Source of the DNA: Pseudolysinimonas_A sp049651805
GTDB lineage: Bacteria; Actinomycetota; Actinomycetes; Actinomycetales; Microbacteriaceae
NCBI RefSeq assembly: GCF_049651805.1
Contig: NZ_JBASCU010000029.1
Span: 103,815 to 167,814, forward strand
Direction of reading: 5' to 3'
Length of the DNA: 64,000 nt
Positions within the stretch are counted from its first letter, which is position 1, and each line of letters begins with the position of its first letter. Below the pieces are notes generated by a model. It was not told the DNA's origin. It ran no database searches and saw nothing but the letters and a program-made list of their open reading frames with translations. Shown here piece by piece: positions 33,811 to 42,301 of the stretch. The position numbers and the translations under genes are program-made.

Positions 33811-34839
33811 CTACCGGTCGTCCTCACCGAGCAGCCGGGTGAGGTAACGAGCCACCGCACGCACCGCTGCCATGTTGTTCGAATAGTCCATGCGGGTCGG
33901 GCCGAGCACCCCGAGGTGCGCGCGCCCGCCGCCGGTCGTCGTGTACCCCGTGGCCACAACGCTCGCCTCACCGAGCCCCGGGGCTTCGTGTTCATGTCCG
34001 ATGCTGGCGCGAACCGCGTCGACCTCGATCTCCATCTCGCTGAACAGCTTGAGCATCGTCACCTGCTCTTCGAGGGCTTCGAGCACCGGGTAGATGCTGC
34101 CGCGGAAGTCGCGTTCGGTGCGGGCGAGGTTGGCGGCGCCCGCCATCACGAGACGGTCTTGCCGGTTCGCGGCCACCTGCTCGCCGAGGCTCGCGAGCAC
34201 CGCGACGGTGAGATCGGCGTGCTCGCGGGGCAGAACGGCCGGCAGGTTGGGGAGTTTCGCCGCGGCGTCGGCGAGGGCGAGTCCGCCGAGTTCGGCGTTG
34301 ACGCGACCGCGCACCTCGGCGAGCGCCTCGTCGTCGATGGGCGTCGCGACGTCGAGCAGACGCTGATCGACGCGGCCCGTGTCGGTGATGAGCACCGTCA
34401 TGAGCCGGGTGGGCCCGAGCGCGACCATCTCGATGTGCCGCACGCGCGCGCTGCCGAATGAGGGGTACTGGGCGAGGGCGACCTGGCTGGTGAACTGCGA
34501 CAGCAGCCGCACGGTGCGAGCCAGAACGTCGTCGAGGTCGACGGCGTCGCCGAGGAAGGATTCGATCGCCTGACGCTGGGCGGGAGTCAGCGGCCGCAGC
34601 TCGGTGAGCTGGTCGACGAACACCCGATACCCCTTGTCGGTCGGCACCCGACCCGACGACGTGTGCGGGGCGGTGATCAGCTCTTCTTCTTCGAGCTGCG
34701 CCATGTCGTTGCGGATCGTGGCGGCCGAGACGCCGAACGAGTGGCGTTCCACGATCGCCTTCGAGCCGACGGGTTCGTGCGAGGCGACGTAGTCCTGCAC
34801 GATCACGCGCAGCACCTCAAGGCTGCGTTCGGAGACCAT
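33811..34839 (-). CDS. hrcA: Heat-inducible transcription repressor HrcA
   Basis: Represses class I heat-shock genes by binding CIRCE elements. The 342-residue protein has an N-terminal winged helix (VGSKAIVERHSFGVSAATIR then MAQLEEE) and the GAF-like HrcA domain. ATG 34839 fits homologues (VSERSLEVLRV); the longer frame to 34866 would begin inside the CIRCE site. Autoregulation is expected, since CIRCE overlaps its own promoter. dnaJ follows 2 bases after the stop. Confidence 0.95.
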   Translation of the reverse strand: MVSERSLEVLRVIVQDYVASHEPVGSKAIVERHSFGVSAATIRNDMAQLEEEELITAPHTSSGRVPTDKGYRVFVDQLTELRPLTPAQRQAIESFLGDAVDLDDVLARTVRLLSQFTSQVALAQYPSFGSARVRHIEMVALGPTRLMTVLITDTGRVDQRLLDVATPIDDEALAEVRGRVNAELGGLALADAAAKLPNLPAVLPREHADLTVAVLASLGEQVAANRQDRLVMAGAANLARTERDFRGSIYPVLEALEEQVTMLKLFSEMEIEVDAVRASIGHEHEAPGLGEASVVATGYTTTGGGRAHLGVLGPTRMDYSNNMAAVRAVARYLTRLLGEDDR

Positions 34840-34859
34840 CCGGTCAGCCCCCTTCGTGG

Positions 34860-34886
34860 TTAGCACTCGTATCGAACGACTGCCAA
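34860..34886 (-). promoter_or_regulatory. CIRCE operator with overlapping -10 upstream of hrcA-dnaJ
   Basis: On plus, TTAGCACTC (34860-34868), 9 bases, then GACTGCCAA (34878-34886): the left arm matches the CIRCE consensus fully and the right arm 7 of 9. A TATCAT -10 (minus, 34891-34886) adjoins it, placing the start of transcription inside the operator. It lies 20 bases before the hrcA ATG. Confidence 0.85.
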
Positions 34887-35057
34887 TGATAGCGCGACAC
34901 GCCGTTACCCGACCGTTGCATCCCGGAATCGCGAAGCGCTAGCTTGTGGACTGTGCTTCGCGCCGTCCTCGCAGGAGGAAGACGTAGGCGCTAGCCCCAG
35001 TTCTTCCCCGAAGCCGGCGAACCGCGCAGGCTCCGCTCACTGAAAGGCAATCCTCAC

Positions 35058-35447
35058 ATGACCACTCCCGCCCCGCAGCCCGCCGCTCCCCAGCCGGCCC
35101 CGCCCCTGACGGAGGCCGAGGACAAGCAGTGGGCCTCGTTCGCCCACTTCGGTGGCGTGCTCGGCATCCTGCCCTCGCTCATCATCTGGCTCATCTTCAA
35201 GGACCGCGGCGCGAAGACCAACGTCGAGGGCAAGGAGGCGCTGAACTTCCAGATCACGGTCACGATCGTTCAGGTCGCGCTGTACATCCTCGGCACGATC
35301 CTCGCGTTCGTGCTGATCGGCTTCCTGTTCTACTTCCTCGCCTTCGTCGTCTGGGTCGCCACGGTGATCTTCTCGATCCTCGGTGGTGTGAAGGTCAACG
35401 GCGGCGGCAGCTACCGCTACCCGGTGTCGATCCGACTCATCAAGTAG
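35058..35447 (+). CDS. DUF4870 (Tic20-like) membrane protein
   Basis: Function unknown. The 129-residue product has a Pro/Ala-rich N-terminus, the segment KQWASFAHFGGVLGILPSL, a KDRG turn, and two further helices (QVALYILGTILAFVLIGF and FLAFVVWVATVIFSILGGV), as in DUF4870 proteins. A ribosome site AAAGGCAA precedes the ATG. A terminator follows it, and a paralogue with the same fold lies directly downstream. It is divergent from hrcA. Confidence 0.85.
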   Translation: MTTPAPQPAAPQPAPPLTEAEDKQWASFAHFGGVLGILPSLIIWLIFKDRGAKTNVEGKEALNFQITVTIVQVALYILGTILAFVLIGFLFYFLAFVVWVATVIFSILGGVKVNGGGSYRYPVSIRLIK

Positions 35448-35458
35448 TCGCTCTATTC

Positions 35459-35489
35459 AAGGAGCCGGGCGCGGGTCGCCCGGCTCCTT
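35459..35489 (+). terminator. Rho-independent-like terminator between the two DUF4870 genes
   Basis: AAGGAGCCGGGCG (35459-35471) and its exact complement (35477-35489) form a 13-bp stem with a 5-base loop, followed by GCTTTAAT. Confidence 0.85.
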
Positions 35490-35503
35490 GCTTTAATGGC
35501 GCT

Positions 35504-35881
35504 ATGAGCGCATCCACGCCTCCCCCCGTCAACCCCTACGCGACTCCGCCGCAGCCGATGAGTCCGGCTGACGAGAAGACGTGGTCGATCCTCGTGCACC
35601 TCGGCGGGATCTTCTTCGCCTGGCTGGCCCCGCTCATCGGATACGTCGCGCTGAAAGATCGCGGCCCGTTCGTACGTGCGCACGTCGTCACCGCACTCAA
35701 CTTCCAGTTGACGCTGCTGATCGCCTACATCGTCGGCGTCGTGTCGAGCTTCTTCATCGTCGGGTTCTTCGTGATCCTCGCCGCGGCCGTACTGGCCGTC
35801 GTGTTCAGCATCATGGCGGCGGTCGCGGCGAGTAACGGGCAGTACTACCGGTACCCGCTCACGATCGAGTTCGTGCGCTGA
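35504..35881 (+). CDS. Second DUF4870 (Tic20-like) membrane protein
   Basis: A 125-residue paralogue of the preceding gene with the same architecture: ADEKTWSILVHLGGIFF, then LKDRGPFVRAHVVTALNFQL and two C-terminal hydrophobic helices, ending in RYPLTIEFVR. It probably arose by tandem duplication followed by divergence. A terminator precedes it, and TTTAAT ends 6 bases before the ATG, so it appears to have its own leaderless promoter. No function is assigned. Confidence 0.85.
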   Translation: MSASTPPPVNPYATPPQPMSPADEKTWSILVHLGGIFFAWLAPLIGYVALKDRGPFVRAHVVTALNFQLTLLIAYIVGVVSSFFIVGFFVILAAAVLAVVFSIMAAVAASNGQYYRYPLTIEFVR

Positions 35882-35898
35882 GCTAGCCGTGCGCTGAG

Positions 35899-37119
35899 CT
35901 AGCTCAGAAGCCGTCGCACGACGGCATCCGCGAGCAACCGCCCGCGGCGGGTGAGCACCACGCGACCCTGCACGGCGGTCGCACCGTCGACGAGCCCGTC
36001 GGCGATCAGCCCAGCCACCCCCGTGCGACCGGGTGCGTCGAGCATCCCGACCGGGAGCCCGTCAACGATTCGTGACCGCAACAGCACAGCTTCGACGCGC
36101 CGGGTTTCGGCGTCGAGCGTCTCGCGACCGTGTGCGGGTGAGCCACCCGCGAGCCGCTCGGCGTACGCCGCGGGGTGCTTCACGTTCCACCAGCGCACGC
36201 CGCCGACGTGGCTGTGCGCGCCCGGACCGATGCCCCACCAGTCCTGTCCCGTCCAGTAGGCGAGGTTGTGCCGGCTGCGGTGCGCGTCGCCGGTCGCCCA
36301 GTTGCTGACCTCGTACCACCGGTATCCGGCCGTGCTCAGGGTGTCGTCGGCGAGCTCGTACATGTCGGCCTGCAGGTCGTCGTCGGGCGTCGCAACCTCG
36401 CCGCGGGCGATCTGCCGGGCGAGCTTGGTGCCGTCTTCGACGATGAGCGCGTACGCCGACAGGTGGTCGGGATGCTGCGCGAGCGCCAGGTCGAGGGACG
36501 CCGCCCAGTCTCCCAGCGACTCCCCCGGTGTGCCGTAGATGAGATCGAGGCTCACTTGCAGCCCGGCGTCCCGCGCCCACTGCACCACGAGCGGAATGCG
36601 CGCCGGATCATGGGTGCGCTCGAGGGTGGCCAGCACGTGCGGCACGGCCGACTGCATCCCGAAGCTGACCCGGGTGAAGCCGGCTTCGGCGAGCGCGGCG
36701 AGGGAGGCGGCGTCGACGGAGTCGGGGTTCGCCTCGGTAGTGACCTCAGCCCCGGGCGCCAGCCCCCAGGTGTCGCGCACGGCGCCGAGCATCGCGGCGA
36801 GGTCGGCGACCGGCAGCAGCGTCGGGGTGCCACCCCCGAAGAACACGGTGGCCGCGGGGCGGTTAGGGATGTCGGCATCCTCAAGCACCCGTGCGGCGAG
36901 CGCGACCTCGGCGATCGCCTGCCCCGCGTAGTCGGACTGCTTCACCCCGCGGATCTCGGATGCCGTGTAGGTGTTGAAATCGCAGTACCCGCAGCGCACC
37001 CGGCAGAACGGCACGTGCACGTACACCCCGAAGTCGCGCTCCCCCGCACCGTCGGCGACGCTCGCGGGCAGCAGCCCGTCGGCGGGTGCCGGGTCGGCGA
37101 TCGGGAGGGCGGAGGGCAT
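35899..37119 (-). CDS. hemW: Radical SAM heme chaperone HemW
   Basis: Heme-binding radical-SAM protein that transfers heme to cytochromes; often mislabelled as oxygen-independent coproporphyrinogen oxidase. The 406-residue product has the iron-sulfur motif FCRVRCGYCDF (C-x3-C-x2-C), then GGTPTLLP and a C-terminal HemN domain. ATG 37119 is chosen over the longer frame to 37251, which is antisense-like overlap into the upstream gene. It follows the DUF1990 gene by 2 bases and forms a small unit with it. Confidence 0.92.
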   Translation of the reverse strand: MPSALPIADPAPADGLLPASVADGAGERDFGVYVHVPFCRVRCGYCDFNTYTASEIRGVKQSDYAGQAIAEVALAARVLEDADIPNRPAATVFFGGGTPTLLPVADLAAMLGAVRDTWGLAPGAEVTTEANPDSVDAASLAALAEAGFTRVSFGMQSAVPHVLATLERTHDPARIPLVVQWARDAGLQVSLDLIYGTPGESLGDWAASLDLALAQHPDHLSAYALIVEDGTKLARQIARGEVATPDDDLQADMYELADDTLSTAGYRWYEVSNWATGDAHRSRHNLAYWTGQDWWGIGPGAHSHVGGVRWWNVKHPAAYAERLAGGSPAHGRETLDAETRRVEAVLLRSRIVDGLPVGMLDAPGRTGVAGLIADGLVDGATAVQGRVVLTRRGRLLADAVVRRLLS

Positions 37120-37121
37120 GG

Positions 37122-37793
37122 TCAGGGAAGTGGGCGAGTGAGCGCGTGCTCGTAGCGTGAGAGGAAGATCGCCTGCACGAGCCGCACGAGCGGCAGCAGC
37201 GCCCACCAGGCGCGAGTGGCCGGGCGCGAGATCGAGCGGATCGTCAGCCACACCGAATCGTCGTCGCGCCGCTCGACGACGAACAACTCCTCGCCGCTCA
37301 ACGGATGGCCGGGCAGGGTGCCGTAGGAGAATCCGCGGCGGGTCGGCTCGTCGATGACCGCGACGACGCGCACCGGCTCGCGGAAACTGAGGGCGCGCCA
37401 GCCGAGCAACAGGATGGCGCTGTCGCCCGCGCGCACGAGCTGGGCGCCGGTATCGGCGTACACGGCATCCGTCGTCAGCGTCGCGGGCTGCACCGGCTCG
37501 CCCGTGGCCTCATCGAAGGTGACCGGTACGTAGGTGTTGGCGACGATCTCTTCGGGCGACTCGATGCGCTTGACCCGAAACCCGGAGCGGATCTTGATGC
37601 CCCAGCTCAGCGTCTCGGTCCAGGCGTGATGCCAGCGGTCTTCGCCGTGCCCGATACGCACCTTGCGCTCGATCGCCCGGTACCCCTTCGGCGGGTAGCG
37701 CAGGAAGTCGTCATCCTGGGTCGCCCCGATCGCCGCATACGTGACCGCCTGCTGCCAGATCGGCACATCGGCGGTCACCCGGGTTTCGGACAT
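37122..37793 (-). CDS. DUF1990 family protein
   Basis: Function unknown. The 223-residue product matches the DUF1990 pattern: an N-terminal TYAAIGATQDDDFLRYPPKGY segment split by charged residues, a central WGIKIRSGFRVKRIE, and later SYGTLPGHPLSGEELFVVERRDD. Proteins of this family occur in actinobacteria and plants without a settled role. ATG 37793 follows AGAAGG closely. It precedes hemW with a 2-base gap on the same strand, suggesting co-transcription. Confidence 0.85.
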   Translation of the reverse strand: MSETRVTADVPIWQQAVTYAAIGATQDDDFLRYPPKGYRAIERKVRIGHGEDRWHHAWTETLSWGIKIRSGFRVKRIESPEEIVANTYVPVTFDEATGEPVQPATLTTDAVYADTGAQLVRAGDSAILLLGWRALSFREPVRVVAVIDEPTRRGFSYGTLPGHPLSGEELFVVERRDDDSVWLTIRSISRPATRAWWALLPLVRLVQAIFLSRYEHALTRPLP

Positions 37794-37824
37794 CCTTCTA
37801 TTCTCCCCCACGCCAGGGGAGGGC

Positions 37825-38544
37825 CTACTCGGCGTAGGGGTGCCGGGGCTCGTCGACGGGTCCGGGCGACGACCCCGGGATGACGACCGCCGCGACCTCG
37901 TACTCGAGTCGGGTGACAAATCCGAGCCGCTCGTAGATGCCGATCGCGGGGTTGTCGGTCGCGACGTGCAGGAACGGGGTCTCGCCGCGCGCGACGATGG
38001 CCGAGCCGATCGTGCTCATCGCCCGGACGGCATACCCGCGACCTCGGAACTCCGGGTCGGTGCACACGGCGCTCACCTCGGTGTAGCCCGGCGGGTGCAT
38101 TCGCTCCCCCGCCATCGCGACCAGCCGTCCGTCGACCCGGTATCCGACGTAGCGCCCCAGCTCGCGGGTGCGCAGGTCGAACGGGCCGGGCTTGGTGCGA
38201 CTCGCGAGATCGTGCATCTCGGCGGCGTCGGCCGGCCCGAGTTCGATCGCCTCGGGATCGGGTTCCGGGCGCCACTCGGGTGCGACCATTTGGAGGACGC
38301 TCACGCGGAACGGCACCCGCACATCATCCGGCACCGGGAAGGGCGATCCGGGCAGGAATGCGCTCCCGCCACCGCCCAACACGGTGCGGAGGTCGGCCCA
38401 GGCGGCATCCCCATCGGCCTCCGTGCCCGCGAACGGCGACACCTCCGGGTCATACCGGGCTGCCGAGCCGTGGCGCCGCGCGAGGTGAGTGTGCACTCCG
38501 ATCAACGAATGCCACACCGGCCGGTCGAGAACGTGGCCCGTCAT
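37825..38544 (-). CDS. GNAT-family N-acetyltransferase (FR47-like)
   Basis: Acetyl-CoA-dependent acyltransferase of unknown substrate, 239 residues. The acetyl-CoA site is the C-terminal TDPEFRGRGYAVRAM (R/Q-x-x-G-x-G/A type), followed by VATDNPAIGIYERLGFV. The N-terminal half (about 1-90) is less conserved. TAGCCT ends 6 bases before ATG 38544, again pointing to a leaderless message. It lies after lepA on the same strand, 13 bases from the lepA stop. Confidence 0.85.
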   Translation of the reverse strand: MTGHVLDRPVWHSLIGVHTHLARRHGSAARYDPEVSPFAGTEADGDAAWADLRTVLGGGGSAFLPGSPFPVPDDVRVPFRVSVLQMVAPEWRPEPDPEAIELGPADAAEMHDLASRTKPGPFDLRTRELGRYVGYRVDGRLVAMAGERMHPPGYTEVSAVCTDPEFRGRGYAVRAMSTIGSAIVARGETPFLHVATDNPAIGIYERLGFVTRLEYEVAAVVIPGSSPGPVDEPRHPYAE

Positions 38545-38557
38545 CGCGCCAGGCTAG

Positions 38558-40405
38558 TCACTTCTTGTCTTTCTTCTCGACGTCACCCGAGAGCGCGGCG
38601 ATGAACGCTTCCTGAGGGACTTCGACGCGGCCGACCATCTTCATGCGCTTCTTGCCCTCTTTCTGCTTCTCGAGCAGTTTGCGCTTGCGGGTGATGTCGC
38701 CGCCGTAGCACTTGGCGAGCACGTCTTTGCGCATCGCCCGGATCGACTCGCGGGCGATGATGCGGGCACCGATCGCGGCCTGGATCGGCACCTCGAACTG
38801 CTGCCGCGGGATGAGTTCGCGCAGTCGCCCCGTCATGAGTACGCCGTACGCGTAGGCCTTGTCTTTGTGCACGATCGCGCTGAACGCGTCGACCTGTTCG
38901 CCCTGCAGCAGGATGTCGACCTTCACCAGGTCGGCTTCCTGGTCGCCCGCGGGCTCGTAGTCGAGCGACGCGTAGCCCTGGGTGCGGCTCTTCAACTGGT
39001 CGAAGAAGTCGAACACGATCTCACCGAGCGGCATCGTGTAGTGCAGCTCGACGCGATCGGTGCCGATGTAGTCCATGCCGCCGAGGGTGCCGCGGCGGCC
39101 CTGGCAGAGTTCCATGATCGTGCCGACGTAGTCCTTCGGGGCAAGAATGGATGCCTTCACGATCGGCTCGCGCACGTTCGCGATCTTGCCGTCGGGGTAC
39201 TCCGACGGGTTGGTCACGGTGACGGTCTTCTTGTCGTCGGTGGTCACCTCGTAGATCACCGACGGAGCGGTCGTGATGAGGTCGAGGCCGAACTCGCGCT
39301 CGAGCCGTTCGGTGACGATCTCGAGGTGCAGCAGTCCGAGGAAGCCGCAGCGGAAACCGAACCCCAGCGCGACGGAGGTCTCGGGTTCGTAGTTGAGGGC
39401 GGCATCCGACAGCTTCAGCTTGTCGAGGGCTTCGCGCAGGTCGGGGTAGTCGCTGCCGTCGATCGGGTAGATGCCCGAGAAGACCATCGGCAGCGGCTCG
39501 GTGTAGCCGGGCAGCGCCTGCGTCGCCGGCTTCGACGCGGTCGTGACGGTGTCGCCGACCTTCGACTGCCGCACGTCTTTCACGCCCGTGATGATGTAGC
39601 CGACCTCGCCGACCCCGAGACCCTTGCTGGGCGTGGGCTCAGGGCTTGAGACGCCGATCTCCAGGATCTCGTGGATCGCCCGGGTCGACATCATCTGGAT
39701 GCGCTCGCGCGGCTTCAGCGACCCGTCGACCATGCGCACATAGGTGACGACGCCGCGGTAGGAGTCGTAGACGGAGTCGAAAATCGCCGCGCGGGCCGGA
39801 GCGTCGGCGTTGCCGACCGGGGCGGGCACGCGTTCGACGACGCGGTCGAGCAAGGCCTCGACGCCGACGCCGGTCTTGCCGCTGACCCGCATGACCTCGT
39901 TCGGGTCGCCGCCGATGAGCCCGGCGATCTCGTCGGCGTACTTCTCGGGGTCAGCCGCGGGCAGGTCGATCTTGTTGAGCACCGGGATGATCTCGAGGTC
40001 GTTGTCGAGCGCCAGGTACAGGTTCGCGAGCGTCTGCGCCTCGATCCCCTGCGCGGCGTCGACCAGCAGGATCGCGCCCTCGCAGGCGGCGAGCGAGCGC
40101 GACACCTCGTAGGTGAAGTCGACGTGCCCGGGGGTGTCGATCATGTTGAGGGCGTAAGTCGTCCCGTCGACGGCCCACGGCATCCGCACCGCCTGGCTCT
40201 TGATGGTGATGCCGCGCTCGCGCTCGATGTCCATGCGGTCGAGGTATTGCGCCCGCATGTCGCGGTCGCTGACGATGCCGGTGATGCCGAGCATGCGGTC
40301 GGCGAGCGTCGACTTGCCGTGGTCGATGTGCGCGATGATGCAGAAATTCCGGATGCGCGACGGGTCGGTCGCGGCCGGAGGCAGGGGCGTGCTGGCGCGG
40401 GGCAT
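38558..40405 (-). CDS. lepA: Elongation factor 4 (LepA)
   Basis: Ribosome-associated GTPase that acts on stalled or assembling ribosomes. The 615-residue product has G1 AHIDHGKST, G3 DTPGHVDF, G4 NKID, domains II and III, and the LepA-specific C-terminal domain containing KKRMKMVGRVEVPQEAF. The normal length and the absence of EF-G domain IV fit EF4. It is divergent from a Nudix gene across 51 bases. Confidence 0.96.
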   Translation of the reverse strand: MPRASTPLPPAATDPSRIRNFCIIAHIDHGKSTLADRMLGITGIVSDRDMRAQYLDRMDIERERGITIKSQAVRMPWAVDGTTYALNMIDTPGHVDFTYEVSRSLAACEGAILLVDAAQGIEAQTLANLYLALDNDLEIIPVLNKIDLPAADPEKYADEIAGLIGGDPNEVMRVSGKTGVGVEALLDRVVERVPAPVGNADAPARAAIFDSVYDSYRGVVTYVRMVDGSLKPRERIQMMSTRAIHEILEIGVSSPEPTPSKGLGVGEVGYIITGVKDVRQSKVGDTVTTASKPATQALPGYTEPLPMVFSGIYPIDGSDYPDLREALDKLKLSDAALNYEPETSVALGFGFRCGFLGLLHLEIVTERLEREFGLDLITTAPSVIYEVTTDDKKTVTVTNPSEYPDGKIANVREPIVKASILAPKDYVGTIMELCQGRRGTLGGMDYIGTDRVELHYTMPLGEIVFDFFDQLKSRTQGYASLDYEPAGDQEADLVKVDILLQGEQVDAFSAIVHKDKAYAYGVLMTGRLRELIPRQQFEVPIQAAIGARIIARESIRAMRKDVLAKCYGGDITRKRKLLEKQKEGKKRMKMVGRVEVPQEAFIAALSGDVEKKDKK

Positions 40406-40456
40406 GACGTGTCATTCTCTCAGACCCACGCGTGTCGACCGTGCGACGATCGACGG

Positions 40457-40945
40457 ATGCCGATCCCCGACTTCGTCAGAGACCTCCGCGAGAAGATCGG
40501 CACGGCGCCGCTCTGGTTGGCGGGGGCGACGGCCGTCGTCGTGGACGGCGACCGCATCCTGTTGATCCGGCGTTCCGACACCGGAGCGTGGACGCCGATC
40601 ACGGGCATCATCGACCCCGGCGAGGAACCCGCGGTGACGCTCGTACGCGAGGCGCTCGAAGAGGCGAACGTGCATATCGAGGTGCAGCGGCTCACCTCGA
40701 CCTGGGCGACCCGGCGGATTCGCTACGACAACGGCGATGAGGCCCAGTACCTCGACCTGACTTTCCGTTGCCGGTATATCGGGGGCGACCCGCAACCCGT
40801 GGACGGTGAGGCGAGCGAGGTCGCCTGGTTCCCGCTCGAGCGGATGCCGCCGATGGGCGAGGAGATGGCGGCGCGCGTTCGATACGCACTCGCCGAAGAG
40901 GGGCCCGCGTTTTTCAGTCGCGAGCCCCTCTCTTGGAACGGTTAG
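40457..40945 (+). CDS. Nudix hydrolase
   Basis: Hydrolyses a nucleoside-diphosphate-linked substrate, not identified. The 162-residue product has a short N-terminal helix (IPDFVRDLREKIG) and a Nudix box reading GIIDPGEEPAVTLVREALEE; the box then has N in place of the usual Gly (EEANV). The longer open frame upstream is antisense to lepA. Convergent with a DUF4190 gene, one base between stops. Confidence 0.88.
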   Translation: MPIPDFVRDLREKIGTAPLWLAGATAVVVDGDRILLIRRSDTGAWTPITGIIDPGEEPAVTLVREALEEANVHIEVQRLTSTWATRRIRYDNGDEAQYLDLTFRCRYIGGDPQPVDGEASEVAWFPLERMPPMGEEMAARVRYALAEEGPAFFSREPLSWNG

Positions 40946-40946
40946 G

Positions 40947-41276
40947 TCAAAGGCCCCAATACCAGCCGGTGGCCCAGGCGCCGAGGGCGAACGGGGCGAA
41001 CAGCACGAAGCCGATGACGGCAAGGATGATCCAGCCGAACAGCGACAGCAGGCCGACGACGATCGCCCAGTTGGCGGTCGTCACCGCGGCCGGCTCCTTG
41101 CCGCGGCCGATGAAGCCGAGGATGACGCCGGCGATCGCGAGTGGACCCATGCCGGTCGGGATGGAGAGGATCGACAGCACGAGGCCGACGACACTGTAGG
41201 TGTTACTGCCGGCGACGGCGGTGGCGGGGGTGGCGGACGTCGATTCGATCGACGGGGTGAGGGTTTCGGTGGTCAT
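40947..41276 (-). CDS. DUF4190-like small membrane protein
   Basis: A 109-residue protein with a Thr/Ser-rich start, two hydrophobic segments (SVVGLVLSILSIPTGMGPLA and WAIVVGLLSLFGWIILAVIG) and a charged GFIGRGKEP loop, the DUF4190 layout also seen at 11.1 kb. Function unknown. TAGTTT ends 6 bases before ATG 41276, suggesting a leaderless message, divergent from rpsT. Confidence 0.78.
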   Translation of the reverse strand: MTTETLTPSIESTSATPATAVAGSNTYSVVGLVLSILSIPTGMGPLAIAGVILGFIGRGKEPAAVTTANWAIVVGLLSLFGWIILAVIGFVLFAPFALGAWATGWYWGL

Positions 41277-41353
41277 GAGACGAAACTACGAGCGCCGCGA
41301 GGCCCGCGCAGTGGGGCGAACCCCCGGATCCGCCCACAGGCGCGCCGCCCGCG

Positions 41354-41382
41354 TTGCCCCGGCCCGCCTGATCCGGTAACGT
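41354..41382 (+). promoter_or_regulatory. Candidate rpsT promoter
   Basis: TTGCCC (41354-41359), a 17-base spacer, then TAACGT (41377-41382). Transcription from about 41389 would give a 5' leader near 110 bases, unusual for this genome. Confidence 0.5.
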
Positions 41383-41435
41383 AGCCCCTTGGTTTCCGCG
41401 TGGCCCTCCCGCGCGGTTGATCCGGAAACGCCCCG

Positions 41436-41449
41436 GCGTTAGCTAACGC
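41436..41449 (+). promoter_or_regulatory. Palindrome in the rpsT leader
   Basis: GCGTTAGCTAACGC is a perfect 14-base palindrome 52 bases before rpsT. It could fold in the leader RNA, bind a dimeric protein, or conceal part of a second promoter. Confidence 0.45.
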
Positions 41450-41501
41450 AGTCGCTCCGGGTAGACACCGTTTCCCACTTCAACGAAAGCAGTCATCACG
41501 C

Positions 41502-41819
41502 ATGGCCAACATCAAGTCGCAGATCAAGCGCATCGGTACCAACAAGAAGGCGCAAGAGCGCAACAAGGCAGTTCGCAGCGAGGTCAAGACCGCGGTGCGC
41601 GTCACCCGCGAGGCCGTCGCCGCCGGCGATGCCGCCAAGGCGCAGGCCGCCCTGGTCGTCGCCACCAAGAAGCTCGACAAGGCGACGAGCAAGGGCGTCA
41701 TCCACGCCAACAACGCCGCCAACCGCAAGTCGGCGATCGCCAAGGCCGTCGCCGCCCTCGGCGCCGCGAAGCCGGCCAAGGCTGAGAAGCCGGCCAAGGC
41801 AGCAGCTGCCGCCAAGTAA
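41502..41819 (+). CDS. rpsT: 30S ribosomal protein S20
   Basis: Primary 16S rRNA-binding protein of the small subunit. The 105-residue product is Lys/Ala-rich, starts MANIKSQIKRIGTNKKAQER and has the family's helical core; the last 20 residues are an Ala/Lys-Pro extension (KPAKAEKPAKAAAAAK) common in actinobacteria. A weak ribosome site lies before ATG 41502 after a long leader. A strong terminator follows. Confidence 0.96.
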   Translation: MANIKSQIKRIGTNKKAQERNKAVRSEVKTAVRVTREAVAAGDAAKAQAALVVATKKLDKATSKGVIHANNAANRKSAIAKAVAALGAAKPAKAEKPAKAAAAAK

Positions 41820-41828
41820 CACCTTCGC

Positions 41829-41860
41829 GAAGGCCCTCACCCTGCCGGGTGGGGGCCTTC
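41829..41860 (+). terminator. Terminator downstream of rpsT
   Basis: GAAGGCCCTCACCC (41829-41842), loop TGCC, GGGTGGGGGCCTTC (41847-41860): 14 pairs with one G-U pair. It lies between convergent rpsT and the GNAT gene. Confidence 0.85.
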
Positions 41861-41875
41861 GTCGTACCCGGCGGT

Positions 41876-42301
41876 TCAGCCGTCGGGGATCAGCCGCTTG
41901 CCGAGGGAGACGACGGCATCCTCGGTGTAGCCGAGCCGGGCGTAGAACGCGAGCACGTCGTCGTTGCCCGACCGCACCTGCAGGTTGACCTTCGGACACC
42001 CCAACGCCAGCAGACGCTGCTCGAAAGCGTGCATGAGCGCGGCGCCGATGCCCGACTGACGTCGGCCGGGCGTCACCGCGAGGTAGTTCACCCACCCACG
42101 ATGCCCGTCGAACCCGGCCATCCCCGCTCCGACGATCACGTCACCCTCGACGGCGAGGAGAAACAGGTCGGGCTGCACCGTCAGCTTTCGGGCGATATCG
42201 CGTCGCGGGTCGTTCCACGGGCGCACGAGGCCGCACTCTTCCCAGAGCGCGACGACGGCGTCTTCGTCGGCCGCCTCGAACGACCGGATGTCGACGACCA
42301 T
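41876..42301 (-). CDS. GNAT-family N-acetyltransferase (YpeA-like)
   Basis: Acetyl-CoA-dependent transferase, 141 residues, substrate unknown. Visible marks are an N-terminal DIRSFEAADEDAVVALW, a central LLAVEGDVIVGAGMAG strand, the acetyl-CoA loop PGRRQSGIGAALM and NLQVRSGNDDVLAFYARLGY. The profile is that of YpeA-type acetyltransferases. The ATG overlaps the holA stop (ATGA), so the gene is coupled to holA. The long frame to 43267 is a shadow of holA. Confidence 0.88.
   Translation of the reverse strand: MVVDIRSFEAADEDAVVALWEECGLVRPWNDPRRDIARKLTVQPDLFLLAVEGDVIVGAGMAGFDGHRGWVNYLAVTPGRRQSGIGAALMHAFEQRLLALGCPKVNLQVRSGNDDVLAFYARLGYTEDAVVSLGKRLIPDG

Noticed and set aside
34840..34866. A longer HrcA start (MLTTKGADRM)
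   Set aside because: It would begin inside the CIRCE element and upstream of the probable transcript start.
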